A DNA stretch of 64,000 nucleotides from Myxococcus virescens (GCF_900101905.1 NZ_FNAJ01000001.1:1480919-1544918); one strand, 5' to 3'. Counted from the first letter of the stretch, positions 15,307 through 25,394 are shown. Notes: generated by a model not told the origin, from the letters alone. A program made the numbers and translations.

Positions 15307-18300
15307 TGCGCACCCTCATCCAGACACTGGCCGCCGTCACCCTGTTGACCGCGCCGCTGGCCTCCGCCCAGACCACGCCGGGGTCGGCACCGGCCCAGTT
15401 GTGTGAAAACCAGCTCGACCAGAACAAGCAGCCCGAATTCAGTGAAGAGAACCTGGAGATCGAGTCATCGACCGTCCTCATCACAGAGGAATCGCCAGCC
15501 CGGCTCCAGCTCAACACGAACCGCACGGCGCTGAACGTCGAGAACATCTACTTCCCGTTCGATCAGAACGTCACCATCAGCTACGTGTACGAGTCGGCAG
15601 GCGCCTCGCATGCGCTCGGCTACATGTACATGGATGACCTCCGCGTCAGGGGCTATGTCGACAACAACGGCAACCTCGTCGACAGCAACAGCAACGGCAT
15701 CTTCGACCTGCACGAGGACCTGTTCAACCTCGCGCCCCGGAGCGGCGACAAGGCCCGCCCCTACATTGGCAAAAACCGGCGCTGCACGCGGAGCTTCACC
15801 TCGGACGGCGAGACGTACAACCAGCCCGAACTGGCGATGAACTCCGAGTGCCGCAACACCTTCGAGGAGAACCACCGCGAGATCGCGGACGCCCGCCCGG
15901 GTTACACCTTCGAATACAACATCACGGACGTGGTGGGGACTTTCGCCAACGACAGCGACAACCCCGGCGGCGCCTTTTCAGATGGAGGGCTCTTTCCCCA
16001 TCTCCCCAACCTCCTGGAGCCCCCTTCAGACCACAATGGAAACCTGGGCCTGGGGCGAATGGTCTTCCTGCTCGCCGACGATGATGACCGCCGCACCACG
16101 TACGGAAACCTGGCGCCGGTTCCGGACGATGGCCCCTACCCTGACGGCATCCCGGACTACGACGTCTCCCGTTACGACCCACGGGGCCTGGTGCGCGCCA
16201 ACAATCCGGACCGAGGAATCTCCCCCTACGACCGGACCGTGGACCTGGGGATGATCCAGGGCGGGAAGGAAGTCATCTTCTTCGTCGTCGTGTTCTATTC
16301 AAGCCGCAACCACGGCCCCAACGAAGGCTATGTCTATCCGTGCTTGAAGCAGGACCCTGATGGCCGGTGCGCCCTGCACCTGCGCACGTCCATCAACGTG
16401 TTCTTCTCCAAGGCGGCGTGGAACATGGACCAGAACCCCGTGGGCGGCGAAATCACGGCCGAGCGCAACATCGGGTGCTGGTACCGCGAGGGCTGCAACC
16501 CGGACGATCCCGCCAGCACGCCTGACGAGGCATGCCGGGTCGAAGGCACCAACGACTACCTCTGTGGCTGGCTGGACGGCCCCATCGGGACCCCGGGAAC
16601 CACGCTCTACCGCCTCGCGAACGACGAACTCTATGGCCGGCTCGTGATGCCCATGGAGCGGGTGACGATTCCCAGGCCCAGCGGCGTGCGCAACCCCATG
16701 CCTCACGTCATCGTGGGCGCGCCCTCCACGGACCCCTTCCGCTGGATTCTAGGCTTCGAGGACATCCCTGGCGGCGGCGACCGCGACTTCAACGACGTGG
16801 TGTTCGTGGTCAACAAGCAGAATGGCGGCAGCACCCGCTCCGCCACCGTGTCGGGAGACCTCTCCCCGGACATCGCCAACGACTTCGTCATCACCAAGGT
16901 GCGCTTCAAGCGGCAGGACGACTTCGCGCCGGCGCCTCGCACCTGCGCCGGCGGAGCCCCCTGCTTCAGTGAAGACTCCCCAGGGGCGTGCACGCCGGAG
17001 GACGGGCCCGAGCCCACCATCACCTACTCACTGGCGGTGGATTGCCGCGTCTGCCGTCCCCACCCGGACACCGGACAGATGGAGTGCGTGGCCAATCCGA
17101 ATTCACCGACGTGGTTCCCGGTCCACTTCCCCGACACGTCGCCGCCCACGCAGGAGGTGGAGCTGGACATCATGGCCATGGGCTTCACCGGCTCCCAGCT
17201 CTGCTGGAAGGTGGACATCACCAGCCCCAACGAGCAGTGCCGCCCCATCATCGACGACGTCGAGGTGGGCTATCAGGCCGTCCGCGCCGGCAGCTACTCG
17301 CGTGCCTCACCGTCCGCGCTGGCCAACGTCATCGTCTGGGGCGTGAACGAGACGCCGGGCAGCGCCTGGGGCCGGGATGGGGCATGGCCCGGCGTCGGCA
17401 TGCCCGCGCCAGGCACCCGCGCCTATGACGGACAGAAGGACTTCACCCTCCGCGGCCGGCTCTACTTCCGCTCGCTCTATGACCCAGAGGAGCCGAGCGT
17501 CACCCGGGCCGTTCAGCGGTGGGACGCGGGCAAGGTGATGGCCTTGTCCTTCGGCACCAACGGCCATAGCCTTGAGCCGCTCCAGCGCAAGCTCTACACG
17601 ATGGGCGCGTCGGGTGGACGCAGCACCATCACCGACGAGATGTCGGACACCAGCAGTAACAGCCTGCTCTTCCCGGACGCGCTCTGCGACGAGGAGCGGA
17701 ATGGCCGGTACCTCTACGACCTCAACAACGATGGGAAGTGCGGCACGCCGTCCAGCGAGTCCGACGAGAAGCGCATCGAGGGCGTCACCAACGACCGCAA
17801 CTTCCTGCGTGAGTGGCTGTATGGCTGGGAGGACCGCCATGCCCCGGGCACCCGTGACGACCGCCGGCCATGGGCGCTGGGCGGCATCAACATGTCCACG
17901 GTCGCCATCAGCCTGCCGCCGTATCTCGACACCTGGGCCAACAATGCCCGAGCGAGCGAGCGCGACCTGTATCGCCGCAACTTCCTGGAGCCGCTGGCGG
18001 ACCGGCCGACCGTGGCCTTCGTGGGCACCATGAATGGATACCTGCACGCCTTCGACGCGGGCGAATTCCGCAACTCCACGCATGACCCGTGCAATAGCCA
18101 AACCCAGGCACGCGGCTACTTCGAGACGACGACCTGCATTCAAAACCAGATCAACAACCGCGACTACGGTTCCGGCCAGGAGCGCTTCGCCTATCTGCCG
18201 CGAATGCTGCTGAGCCAGTACCGCAACCTCTACGTGCGATTCAACGGCTCGGGTGCCCTGTCCAGGCCCTCCATGGACGCATCCCCCAGCATCGCCAACG

Positions 18301-19562
18301 TGGACTTCGGCATCCCCAACACGGCCGCGTGGACGCGCTCGCCCACCGAATCGAAGACGCAGGGCGCCAAGACGGTCCTCGTCAGCGGGTCGGGCAAGAA
18401 CAGCCCCGCCGTCATCGCGTTGGACATCACCCACCCCGATGACGCGTGGTACCCGCTCCCGCTGTGGGAGTTCGACCTGCGGTCCCCGAACATCGAGCAC
18501 GCCTTCTCCACGGCCAAGGTGACGACCCCGGAGGTGCAGTTGCCAGACAACTCCGGCACGAATCACGCACCCTCCATTGGCCGCCTGACGTGGGGCTCGG
18601 AGGCGGAGGGCAAGTGGACGGCCGTCGTGGGCACCAGCCAGGTGCCTTCGTCGCCGGGCCGCGCTGGCGCCCTCTATCTCATCGACATGAAGACGGGGCA
18701 GCCGCTCAACTACGGAAGTTCACCGGCTGGAGCCATGGCAGGCATCATCACCTTGGACACGGGCTCTGGCATCGCTGCGGAGACCGCGCTGGTGGACCTG
18801 GACCGAGACGGCAACTATGACGTCATGTACGTGCCGACCACCGCGGGCAACGTCTACCGCGTCAACCTGGACCAGGTGAACCCGAGCGCGCCCCTGGGAC
18901 AGAAGGTGAAGGTCTGCAAGATCGCCAGCGCGCCCGTCACGCTGTCGGACCATGACGACGCGGCCGAGGGACAGGACCCCGTCTACCAGCAGATTCACTC
19001 CAACCTGGGCGTGAGAATCGTCCGGAACTCTGGCAGCCCCGTGGTTCGCTTCTACTTCGGCACGGGTGACAACCCGGACGAGTTCTCCGACGGCCCCGAA
19101 AACAAGAACGCCTATCGCTACCACCTGCTGGGCTACGAGGACACGGACCCCTCCGGCACCCGCGCGTGCGCGCTGCTGGACCCGCTCTGGGTCCAGCAAC
19201 TGGACCCGGGGCAGGCGGTGTGGGGCGGCGTGACGCTCTCGGACGACAAGGTCTACGCGACCACGGCCGTCGGAGCCGCGGCGGACGTCTGCAACCTGAG
19301 CCAGGACGAGAGCGGCCGGTTCTACGAGTCCGGCCTGCTTCCGGATGGCAACAGCGCCCCCGCGATAACCAGCGCTTCGCTCGGTGGCCACGGCGTGAGC
19401 GCCCCGGTGGTGCATGACAATCACTTGCTCATCCCCACTGTCACGGGAGAGGTCAAGGTGCAGGGCAGCGGGAAGTGGGGCAACGGCAATGCGAACGGCG
19501 GCGCGGCCCGCTCGAAGGTCCTTATCTACGCCCCCAGCCCGGACGGGAGGATGCCGCAGTGA
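15306..19562 (+). CDS. pilY1: PilY1, type IVa pilus tip adhesin
   Basis: 1418 residues with a signal peptide (MRTLIQTLAAVTLLTAPLASA). The C-terminal third is the PilY1 beta-propeller, with the calcium loop DLDRDGNYD at about residue 1163. Further acidic loops are DSNSNGIFDLHED near residue 126 and DLNNDGKC near residue 805. A DUF4114-like motif (FEDIPGGGDRDFND) lies near residue 484. Many Cys in the N-terminal half suggest disulphides. PilY1 joins minor pilins to prime the pilus and then sits at the tip as adhesin; calcium controls its stability. Start overlaps tfcP by one base, and its stop overlaps the pilV GTG by four, so expression is coupled. Confidence 0.92.
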   Translation: MRTLIQTLAAVTLLTAPLASAQTTPGSAPAQLCENQLDQNKQPEFSEENLEIESSTVLITEESPARLQLNTNRTALNVENIYFPFDQNVTISYVYESAGASHALGYMYMDDLRVRGYVDNNGNLVDSNSNGIFDLHEDLFNLAPRSGDKARPYIGKNRRCTRSFTSDGETYNQPELAMNSECRNTFEENHREIADARPGYTFEYNITDVVGTFANDSDNPGGAFSDGGLFPHLPNLLEPPSDHNGNLGLGRMVFLLADDDDRRTTYGNLAPVPDDGPYPDGIPDYDVSRYDPRGLVRANNPDRGISPYDRTVDLGMIQGGKEVIFFVVVFYSSRNHGPNEGYVYPCLKQDPDGRCALHLRTSINVFFSKAAWNMDQNPVGGEITAERNIGCWYREGCNPDDPASTPDEACRVEGTNDYLCGWLDGPIGTPGTTLYRLANDELYGRLVMPMERVTIPRPSGVRNPMPHVIVGAPSTDPFRWILGFEDIPGGGDRDFNDVVFVVNKQNGGSTRSATVSGDLSPDIANDFVITKVRFKRQDDFAPAPRTCAGGAPCFSEDSPGACTPEDGPEPTITYSLAVDCRVCRPHPDTGQMECVANPNSPTWFPVHFPDTSPPTQEVELDIMAMGFTGSQLCWKVDITSPNEQCRPIIDDVEVGYQAVRAGSYSRASPSALANVIVWGVNETPGSAWGRDGAWPGVGMPAPGTRAYDGQKDFTLRGRLYFRSLYDPEEPSVTRAVQRWDAGKVMALSFGTNGHSLEPLQRKLYTMGASGGRSTITDEMSDTSSNSLLFPDALCDEERNGRYLYDLNNDGKCGTPSSESDEKRIEGVTNDRNFLREWLYGWEDRHAPGTRDDRRPWALGGINMSTVAISLPPYLDTWANNARASERDLYRRNFLEPLADRPTVAFVGTMNGYLHAFDAGEFRNSTHDPCNSQTQARGYFETTTCIQNQINNRDYGSGQERFAYLPRMLLSQYRNLYVRFNGSGALSRPSMDASPSIANVDFGIPNTAAWTRSPTESKTQGAKTVLVSGSGKNSPAVIALDITHPDDAWYPLPLWEFDLRSPNIEHAFSTAKVTTPEVQLPDNSGTNHAPSIGRLTWGSEAEGKWTAVVGTSQVPSSPGRAGALYLIDMKTGQPLNYGSSPAGAMAGIITLDTGSGIAAETALVDLDRDGNYDVMYVPTTAGNVYRVNLDQVNPSAPLGQKVKVCKIASAPVTLSDHDDAAEGQDPVYQQIHSNLGVRIVRNSGSPVVRFYFGTGDNPDEFSDGPENKNAYRYHLLGYEDTDPSGTRACALLDPLWVQQLDPGQAVWGGVTLSDDKVYATTAVGAAADVCNLSQDESGRFYESGLLPDGNSAPAITSASLGGHGVSAPVVHDNHLLIPTVTGEVKVQGSGKWGNGNANGGAARSKVLIYAPSPDGRMPQ

Positions 19563-20089
19563 CAGCGCTGAAGAGGCGCCAGCACCGGGGCATCACGCTC
19601 CTGGAAGTGCTGGCCACCATGGCCATCCTGCTGATGGGCGTCGGAGCGGCGATGCTGGTCGTGACCCAGACCAGCTACTCCAACCGCCGCAGCCTCAGCG
19701 CCACCCAGGCGCAGCTCATCGCCGAGCAGGCGCTGGAGAACATCACGCTGCTGGGCTGCTCGCTGCAGCCCCCGTGCGGCAACCTGGAAGGACTGGATGA
19801 GAGCTACGTCCTCTTCCAGACGAGCGCGGGCGCGCTGAGGAACGTGCGTCCCGCCGACCCGACCGTCATCGCGCGTGAGTACCAGGTCGTCGTGGACGTG
19901 GACGTCCCCTCCATCCTGAGCACCATCGAGCCGGGCTCCCTGGTTCCGGAGGAACTGCAGCGGGACCTCGTCCCGGGTGTGCCAGACACCGCGGGGAACA
20001 TCGCCAACGTGCGCGTCGTCGTGAGCTGGCAGGAGCAGGAGCGCAGCGACCGGCAGGTGGTGGTGCTCCAGACGAGGATGGCGCCGTGA
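19559..20089 (+). CDS. pilV: PilV-type minor pilin
   Basis: 176 residues from a GTG that overlaps the pilY1 stop by four bases. The prepilin site is RRQHRG followed by ITLLEVLATMAILLMGVGAAML, with Glu at +5. Size, the LLEVLATMAI pattern and position between pilY1 and pilW point to PilV. It should join the minor-pilin complex that carries PilY1. Its own stop overlaps the next GTG by four bases. Confidence 0.85.
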   Translation: MTALKRRQHRGITLLEVLATMAILLMGVGAAMLVVTQTSYSNRRSLSATQAQLIAEQALENITLLGCSLQPPCGNLEGLDESYVLFQTSAGALRNVRPADPTVIAREYQVVVDVDVPSILSTIEPGSLVPEELQRDLVPGVPDTAGNIANVRVVVSWQEQERSDRQVVVLQTRMAP

Positions 20090-21312
20090 AGACGACTTTG
20101 ACGCGCCATCGCCGCCGGTCGCTCCATGGCTTCACGCTGCTCGAGGTGATGATTGCCACTGCCATTGGCCTCATCGTGCTGGGAGCGGGACTGGTCGCGG
20201 CCATGCAGATGCAGCGGCGTGCCCTCTTCGAAGAGCAGACGATGCTGGCGCAGGTCACCGGGCGCACGGTGAAGGAGTTGATTGCCGCCGACCTGCAGCG
20301 GGCCGGCTCAGGCATGGGGAATGCCCCCATCGTCTTCAGTGACACGCGCACCCATCCAGCCATCCAGATGTGGACGGAGCCCGACCTGTCCATTCCGGAC
20401 CTGACGCGTCCCTTCCCCGAGGTCCCCGCCTTCGCGCTGCCGCCCGCGGGGCACCTTGAAGAATCAGTGTCGGACGTCCTGCGGATTCACTGGGGGGACA
20501 CGCGAGGCATGGTGACGCTGAGTCCCTGCGCTGGAACCAACGTGCGCGAAGACACACGGACGTTCTGCACGGTTGAGAATCCCTCGCCCAGGCTCCAGCC
20601 CACCATCGCGCCGACGACTCCGGCCCTGCTCGTGAATCCCGCCAGGAATCTGGCCTGCCATGTTGAGGTCACCAACGTGGACACCGCGGGGCGGCGAATC
20701 AACGTCGTTCCGGGCACTGGCATCGAGACCACGACGACAGGCCGCTGTGGTGACTTCGCCTCGGAGCCGAACTTCTGGAACACCGAGCCCGACCGGGAAT
20801 CCTGGCGCATCATGCCGGCCCAGAGCGCGACCTACCGCGTGAACTGGGCCAGTGGAACGCCGACGCTGGAGTACCTGGGGCCGGGCGCAGCGAACTGGGT
20901 GGTCCTGAGCCGGGACGTCGAACGTCTCTCGGTGCGGCTGGGGGTCGCGGCCATCACACAGCCATTCGGAGGCATGCGCTGGTTCCCGGATGTGGACAAC
21001 GGGCGACCGAACGGGCTGGATGCCTGCACCATCACCACCTGCCCCATTGAACAGCACCCCAATGAACTTGTCGCGCCCGCGACGGACGAGGAGTTGCGCC
21101 AGCGGCTGTTCCAGCGCGTCCGTGAGGTGGAGGTCACCCTGGTCGTCCGCACGCCACGGCAGGACCGTGAAGCCTTCGACCCGGACCAGCCCATTGGTGT
21201 GGACGGGGAGCGGTTCCCGATTGATGGCTTCAAGCGGCGCACCTTCACGTTCCGGGTGATGCTCCGGAACTTCGCGGCGGGTGGACTTCAGCCCCTCCTG
21301 ACGGAAAATTGA
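20086..21312 (+). CDS. pilW: PilW-type minor pilin
   Basis: 408 residues, GTG start coupled to pilV. Prepilin site RRSLHG followed by FTLLEVMIATAIGLIVLG, Glu at +5. The large C-terminal globular part with Cys pairs (LSPCAGTNV, RTFCTVE, LACHVE, GRCGDF, DACTITTCP) fits PilW, usually the biggest minor pilin. It ends AAGGLQPLL. Forms part of the priming and tip complex. Confidence 0.87.
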   Translation: MKTTLTRHRRRSLHGFTLLEVMIATAIGLIVLGAGLVAAMQMQRRALFEEQTMLAQVTGRTVKELIAADLQRAGSGMGNAPIVFSDTRTHPAIQMWTEPDLSIPDLTRPFPEVPAFALPPAGHLEESVSDVLRIHWGDTRGMVTLSPCAGTNVREDTRTFCTVENPSPRLQPTIAPTTPALLVNPARNLACHVEVTNVDTAGRRINVVPGTGIETTTTGRCGDFASEPNFWNTEPDRESWRIMPAQSATYRVNWASGTPTLEYLGPGAANWVVLSRDVERLSVRLGVAAITQPFGGMRWFPDVDNGRPNGLDACTITTCPIEQHPNELVAPATDEELRQRLFQRVREVEVTLVVRTPRQDREAFDPDQPIGVDGERFPIDGFKRRTFTFRVMLRNFAAGGLQPLLTEN

Positions 21313-21314
21313 GC

Positions 21315-21962
21315 ATGAGGCACACACGCGGAATCACACTGCTGGAGATGATGGTCACGGTGGCCATCGCCTGCATCCTGCTCGCAGCGGCGCTGATGGG
21401 CATCCAGACGCCCGTCAACCGTCAACGCGAGAATGAGGCCACGCGCGAGCTGTGGGCCTCCACGCTCCGCGCCCGGCAGCGCGCCCTCACCACCAACCAA
21501 CCCGTGCGCATCGTCGTGGAGGAGAACGTCCCTCGCGGCGATGGAACCTCGCGCACGGTGGCCCGGTGGGAGCAGCTTCGGTGCGACAATGACTGGGACA
21601 ACGCGAGCTGCCCCGCGAACGGCTGTGAGAACACCACCTGCCGCGCCAACCCGGACTGCTGCAGCGAGCTGGGACCGGACATCGTCATTCCCGTCTCCAT
21701 GAACGCGGCCGCGATTCACGGGCTTTGCTACATGCCCGGCACCGGCCGCCCCGTCAGCCCGGGCGACCTGACCTGCATGCGGGACTTTCTCGATGACCTG
21801 CCCGCGCTGGACGCCGCGGCCCCCGGCAACCTCCGCTTCGACTTCACCTCGGGCCGCGCACGCAGCCTCATCCAGGTGGAGCCACGGACGGGCCTCGCCA
21901 ACGTGTTCGACTGCGACCCTCACGCATCGACCCAGAACCAGGTCATCGAGTGCTTGAACTGA
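21315..21962 (+). CDS. fimU: FimU/GspH-type minor pilin
   Basis: 215 residues. Prepilin site MRHTRG followed by ITLLEMMVTVAIACILLAAAL, Glu at +5, very short leader. The middle has a Cys-rich loop (ANGCENTTCRANPDCCSE). GspH/FimU subunits link the tip complex to the major pilin. Starts three bases after the pilW stop; last gene of the cluster. A TTG at 21309 is also open but ATG is preferred. Confidence 0.85.
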   Translation: MRHTRGITLLEMMVTVAIACILLAAALMGIQTPVNRQRENEATRELWASTLRARQRALTTNQPVRIVVEENVPRGDGTSRTVARWEQLRCDNDWDNASCPANGCENTTCRANPDCCSELGPDIVIPVSMNAAAIHGLCYMPGTGRPVSPGDLTCMRDFLDDLPALDAAAPGNLRFDFTSGRARSLIQVEPRTGLANVFDCDPHASTQNQVIECLN

Positions 21963-21980
21963 GCACTGCTGGCACCTGAA

Positions 21981-22019
21981 GAGGACCCTTCCCCGGACAC
22001 ACGCCGGGGAGGGCTCCTC
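21981..22019. terminator. strong bidirectional terminator hairpin between fimU and ileS
   Basis: GAGGA and CCCTTCCCCGG pair with CCGGGGAGGG and TCCTC around an ACACACG loop; one T bulges out. The structure fills the 69-base convergent gap. No T-run on the plus strand; ending for both genes is likely. Confidence 0.65.
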
Positions 22020-22031
22020 GAAGACGGCCCG

Positions 22032-24932
22032 CTACGCCGCCAGGGCCTCGCGGCACTTGAGGCAAACGTCGCCGCCCTGCCCCACCGCTTCCGAGTACGT
22101 CCAGCAGCGCGGGCACTTCTCGCCGTGCGCTGGGAGCACCTCGGCCGTGACGCGGACGCCTTCTCCGAAGGCCTGTGCCACTTCCAATGTCTGCGCCGCA
22201 TCCCCCTTCACGTCCGCCAGCTCCACCTGGCTGGTGATGAAGAGGCCCGGCAGCTCGGCCAGGTTCGCCTGGAGGAAGTCGCGCGCCGCGCCCTCCGCCG
22301 TCAGCACCACCCGCGCCTCCAGCGATGAGCCGATGCGCTTGTCCCGCCGCGCCGCCTCCAGCACGCCCTGCACCGCGCCGCGCACCGCGAAGAGCTTCGC
22401 GTAGCGCTCGGCCAGCGCCGGGTCCAACTTCGCGGACACCACCGGGAAGCCGCCCAGGAAGACGCTCTCCGCCGGCTTCCCCGGCAGCGTCTGCCACGCC
22501 TCCTCCGCCGTGAAGCTCATCACCGGCGCCAGGAGGCGCAGCAGCACCGAGGCCACCTCGTACAGCACCGTCTGCGCGCCGCGCCGGGGCTGCCCGTCCG
22601 CGCGCCACGTGTAGAGCCGGTCCTTGAGGATGTCGAAGTACACCGCCGACAAGTCACCGGCGACGAAGTCCACCACTGTCGCGTAGACGAGGTGGAACTC
22701 GTAGTCCTCGTACGCCTTGCGCACCCGCGCCACCACCTCCGCCAGCCGCCCCAACGCCCAGCGGTCCAACGGCAGCAGCTCCGCCTCCGGCACCGCGTGC
22801 TTCGCCGGGTCGAAGTCGTAGAGGTTGCTCAGCGCGTAGCGAACGGTGTTGCGAATCTTCCGGTAGCCTTCCGACAGGCCCTTCAGAATCTGGTCCGACA
22901 GGCGCACGTCATTGCGGTAGTCGCTGGCCGCCACCCACAGGCGCAGCACCTCCGCGCCGTACTGCTGGATGACCTTGTCCGGCGCCACCACGTTGCCGCG
23001 GCTCTTGGACATCTTCTCGCCCTGACCATCCACCACGAAGCCGTGCGTGAGGCAGGCCTTGTACGGCGACATGTCGCGCGTGCCCACCGCCACCAGCATG
23101 GACGAATGGAACCAGCCGCGGTGCTGGTCGCTGCCCTCCAGGAAGAGGTCCGCCGGAATCCTCTGCCGCTTCTCCAGCACCGCGGAGAACATGCACGCCG
23201 AGTCGAACCACACGTCGAGGATGTCCGTCTCGCGGCGGAACTCACCCTTGCCGCAGCGCGGGCACTGGAAGTCCGCGCCCAGGAAGTCCTTCACCGGCGT
23301 GCGGTACCACACGCCCACGCCCTCCTTCTCCACCGCCGCCGCCACCCGCTCCATCAGCTCCGGCGACACCACGGCTTCCTCGCAGCCCTCGCAGTAGGCG
23401 ATGCAGATGGGCACGCCCCACGTCCGCTGCCGGCTGATGGTCCAGTCCGGCCGCGTCTCCAGCATGCCGCGGATGCGGCTGTGCCCCCACGAGGGCACCC
23501 ACTGCACCTTGTCCACCTGCTCCAGCACCACCTGCCGGAACGTCTGCGTCCCATGGAAGGGCGCGTCCATGGGGATGAACCACTGGTACGTCGCGCTCAG
23601 GATGACCGGATTGCGGCAGCGCCAGCAGTGCGGATACGTGTGCGCCACCGTGTCCGTGGCGCCGTTGAGCAGCGCGCCCTTCTCCACCAGCAGTTGGATG
23701 ACGACGGGGTTCGCATCGAACACGCGCCGGCCTTCCAGCACCGGCCCCACCGTGTCGTCGTAGCGGCCGTCCGGACGCACGGGGTTGTAGATGTCCAACC
23801 CGTACTTCAGGCCGACCTCGTAGTCCTCCTGGCCATGCCCCGGTGCGGTGTGCACCAGGCCCGTACCGGCCTCCAGCGTCACGTGCTCGCCCAGGATGAC
23901 GCGGCCCCGGCGCTCGTAGAACGGGTGCTGGTACGTCAGGTGCTCCAGCTCCTCGCCGCGCGCGTACGCGAGGATGCGCGACGGGTCCACCAGCGCCGCC
24001 GCGGAGACTTCACCGCCGGGCAGCTCCACGTGCTTCACCGCCAGCTCGTCCGCCTTCACCTCCGCCAGCACCTTGGGCAGCAGCTCCCGGGCCACGCAGA
24101 TGACGCGCGTGCCGAGCTGGTAGAAGACGTACTCGAACTCCGGGTTGACGGAGACGGCCAGGTTGGACGGCAGCGTCCACGGCGTGGTCGTCCAGATGAC
24201 GAAGGCCACGTCCTTGCCCTTCAGCGAAGGCACGCGCTCGGCCAGCTCCGCCCCGGCCTGGAAGGCCACGTACACGGAGGGCGAGGTGTGATTCTCATAC
24301 TCCACCTCCGCCTCCGCCAGCGCCGTCTGGTCGTACAGGCACCAATACACGGGCTTCTTGCGGCGGTAGAGCATGCCCCGCTTCGCGAACACGGCCAGCT
24401 CGCGAATCTCCTGGGCCTCGTAGGTGAAGTCGAGCGTCTTGTACGGCTGCTCCCACGAGCCGAACACGCCCAGGCGCTGGAACTCCGCCTTCTGGATGTC
24501 GACGAACTCCAGCGCGTAGGCGCGGCACGCCTCCAGGAAGGCGTCGCGAGACAGCGTGCGCTTGTCGATCTTCTTGTCCTTGAGCCGCTTCTCCACCGCC
24601 TGCTCAATGGGAAGCCCGTGCGTGTCCCAGCCGGGGATGAAGTCACACCGGCGGCCGGACATGTTCCGGTACTTCACCACGATGTCCTTGAGGACCTTGT
24701 TGAGCGCGTGGCCCGCGTGCAGATGGCCGTTGGCGTAGGGCGGACCATCAGGCAGAACGAAGGGCTCCGCGCCTGCGTTCTGCTCCAGAATCTTCCCCCA
24801 AATCCCCCGCTCCGCCCACCAGCCGAGCATGCGCGGCTCGAGCTGCGCCAGGTTCCCCTTCATGGGGAAATCCGTGCGCGGCAGGTTGACCGAGTCCTTG
24901 AAGTCCTTGTCCTTCGGGGGCGTGTCGCTCAT
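22032..24932 (-). CDS. ileS: isoleucyl-tRNA synthetase
   Basis: 966 residues; charges tRNA-Ile. The class I signature appears as GPPYANGHLHAGHALN (HIGH motif) near residue 65 and GEKMSKSRGN (KMSKS) near residue 640. The editing domain with GWDTHGLPIE, TTTPWTLPSN and GTGLVHTAPGHG lies between. A C-terminal zinc ribbon ends the chain (CPRCWTYSE and CLKCREAL). Length is normal for the bacterial enzyme. The frame is open to 25088, but MSDTPPKDKDFKDS is the natural N-terminus. It is divergent from the small Cys-rich protein gene. Confidence 0.97.
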   Translation of the reverse strand: MSDTPPKDKDFKDSVNLPRTDFPMKGNLAQLEPRMLGWWAERGIWGKILEQNAGAEPFVLPDGPPYANGHLHAGHALNKVLKDIVVKYRNMSGRRCDFIPGWDTHGLPIEQAVEKRLKDKKIDKRTLSRDAFLEACRAYALEFVDIQKAEFQRLGVFGSWEQPYKTLDFTYEAQEIRELAVFAKRGMLYRRKKPVYWCLYDQTALAEAEVEYENHTSPSVYVAFQAGAELAERVPSLKGKDVAFVIWTTTPWTLPSNLAVSVNPEFEYVFYQLGTRVICVARELLPKVLAEVKADELAVKHVELPGGEVSAAALVDPSRILAYARGEELEHLTYQHPFYERRGRVILGEHVTLEAGTGLVHTAPGHGQEDYEVGLKYGLDIYNPVRPDGRYDDTVGPVLEGRRVFDANPVVIQLLVEKGALLNGATDTVAHTYPHCWRCRNPVILSATYQWFIPMDAPFHGTQTFRQVVLEQVDKVQWVPSWGHSRIRGMLETRPDWTISRQRTWGVPICIAYCEGCEEAVVSPELMERVAAAVEKEGVGVWYRTPVKDFLGADFQCPRCGKGEFRRETDILDVWFDSACMFSAVLEKRQRIPADLFLEGSDQHRGWFHSSMLVAVGTRDMSPYKACLTHGFVVDGQGEKMSKSRGNVVAPDKVIQQYGAEVLRLWVAASDYRNDVRLSDQILKGLSEGYRKIRNTVRYALSNLYDFDPAKHAVPEAELLPLDRWALGRLAEVVARVRKAYEDYEFHLVYATVVDFVAGDLSAVYFDILKDRLYTWRADGQPRRGAQTVLYEVASVLLRLLAPVMSFTAEEAWQTLPGKPAESVFLGGFPVVSAKLDPALAERYAKLFAVRGAVQGVLEAARRDKRIGSSLEARVVLTAEGAARDFLQANLAELPGLFITSQVELADVKGDAAQTLEVAQAFGEGVRVTAEVLPAHGEKCPRCWTYSEAVGQGGDVCLKCREALAA

Positions 24933-25057
24933 GTCGACAGCGGCCGTAACACGCGGCCCCCAGGGCTTCAATGCGCTCAATCCCCACGCTATGCTGGACA
25001 GCCAGGCAAGGAGGAACCTGTCAGCCCCTCCGCCCAACACCACTGCGAGAACTGACG

Positions 25058-25375
25058 ATGAAGACCTTTGGACTGATGCTCTTCCCACTGACGGTCCTGC
25101 TCCTGGCAGGCTCCGTCGAAGCCGCGTCGCCCATCTCGGGAGCGGAGGCGCCGGTCAGCATTGGCCAGGCCAGCGACACCTCGTCCGTCAAGGACGAGGA
25201 TGGCAATGACATCGAGCTGCCCAAGCACGATGCCAAACAAACCCAATGCATCGCGAAGTGCCAGGAGCCTGTCGCGAAGTGCATCAGCGGATGTGAAGGG
25301 GGAGACCGTAAATGCCAGCTGCGCTGTGCGCAGACCATGGAGCGCTGCGCCCGAAAGTGCGGCGTCCAGCTCTGA
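25058..25375 (+). CDS. small secreted protein with four CX3C motifs
   Basis: 105 residues. Signal peptide MKTFGLMLFPLTVLLLAGSVEA, then a low-complexity acidic stretch and a C-terminal helical part with eight Cys arranged as CIAKC, CISGC, CQLRC and CARKC. Four CX3C pairs on helices would form a disulphide-locked helical hairpin, like twin CX3C/CX9C folds. No family known to me. The ATG at 25058 fits the signal peptide; the frame extends upstream to 24971 without support. Divergent from ileS, convergent with the gene at 25395. Confidence 0.7.
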   Translation: MKTFGLMLFPLTVLLLAGSVEAASPISGAEAPVSIGQASDTSSVKDEDGNDIELPKHDAKQTQCIAKCQEPVAKCISGCEGGDRKCQLRCAQTMERCARKCGVQL

Positions 25376-25394
25376 CGGGGCGGGCCCCGGGGCC

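Noticed and set aside
22692..25055. Very long open frame opposite ileS, and others opposite mgtE, kup, PilY1 and the amidase
   Set aside because: They mirror real genes in GC-rich DNA, are rich in Arg, His, Pro and Gln as expected from antisense codons, and lack ribosome binding sites or family motifs.
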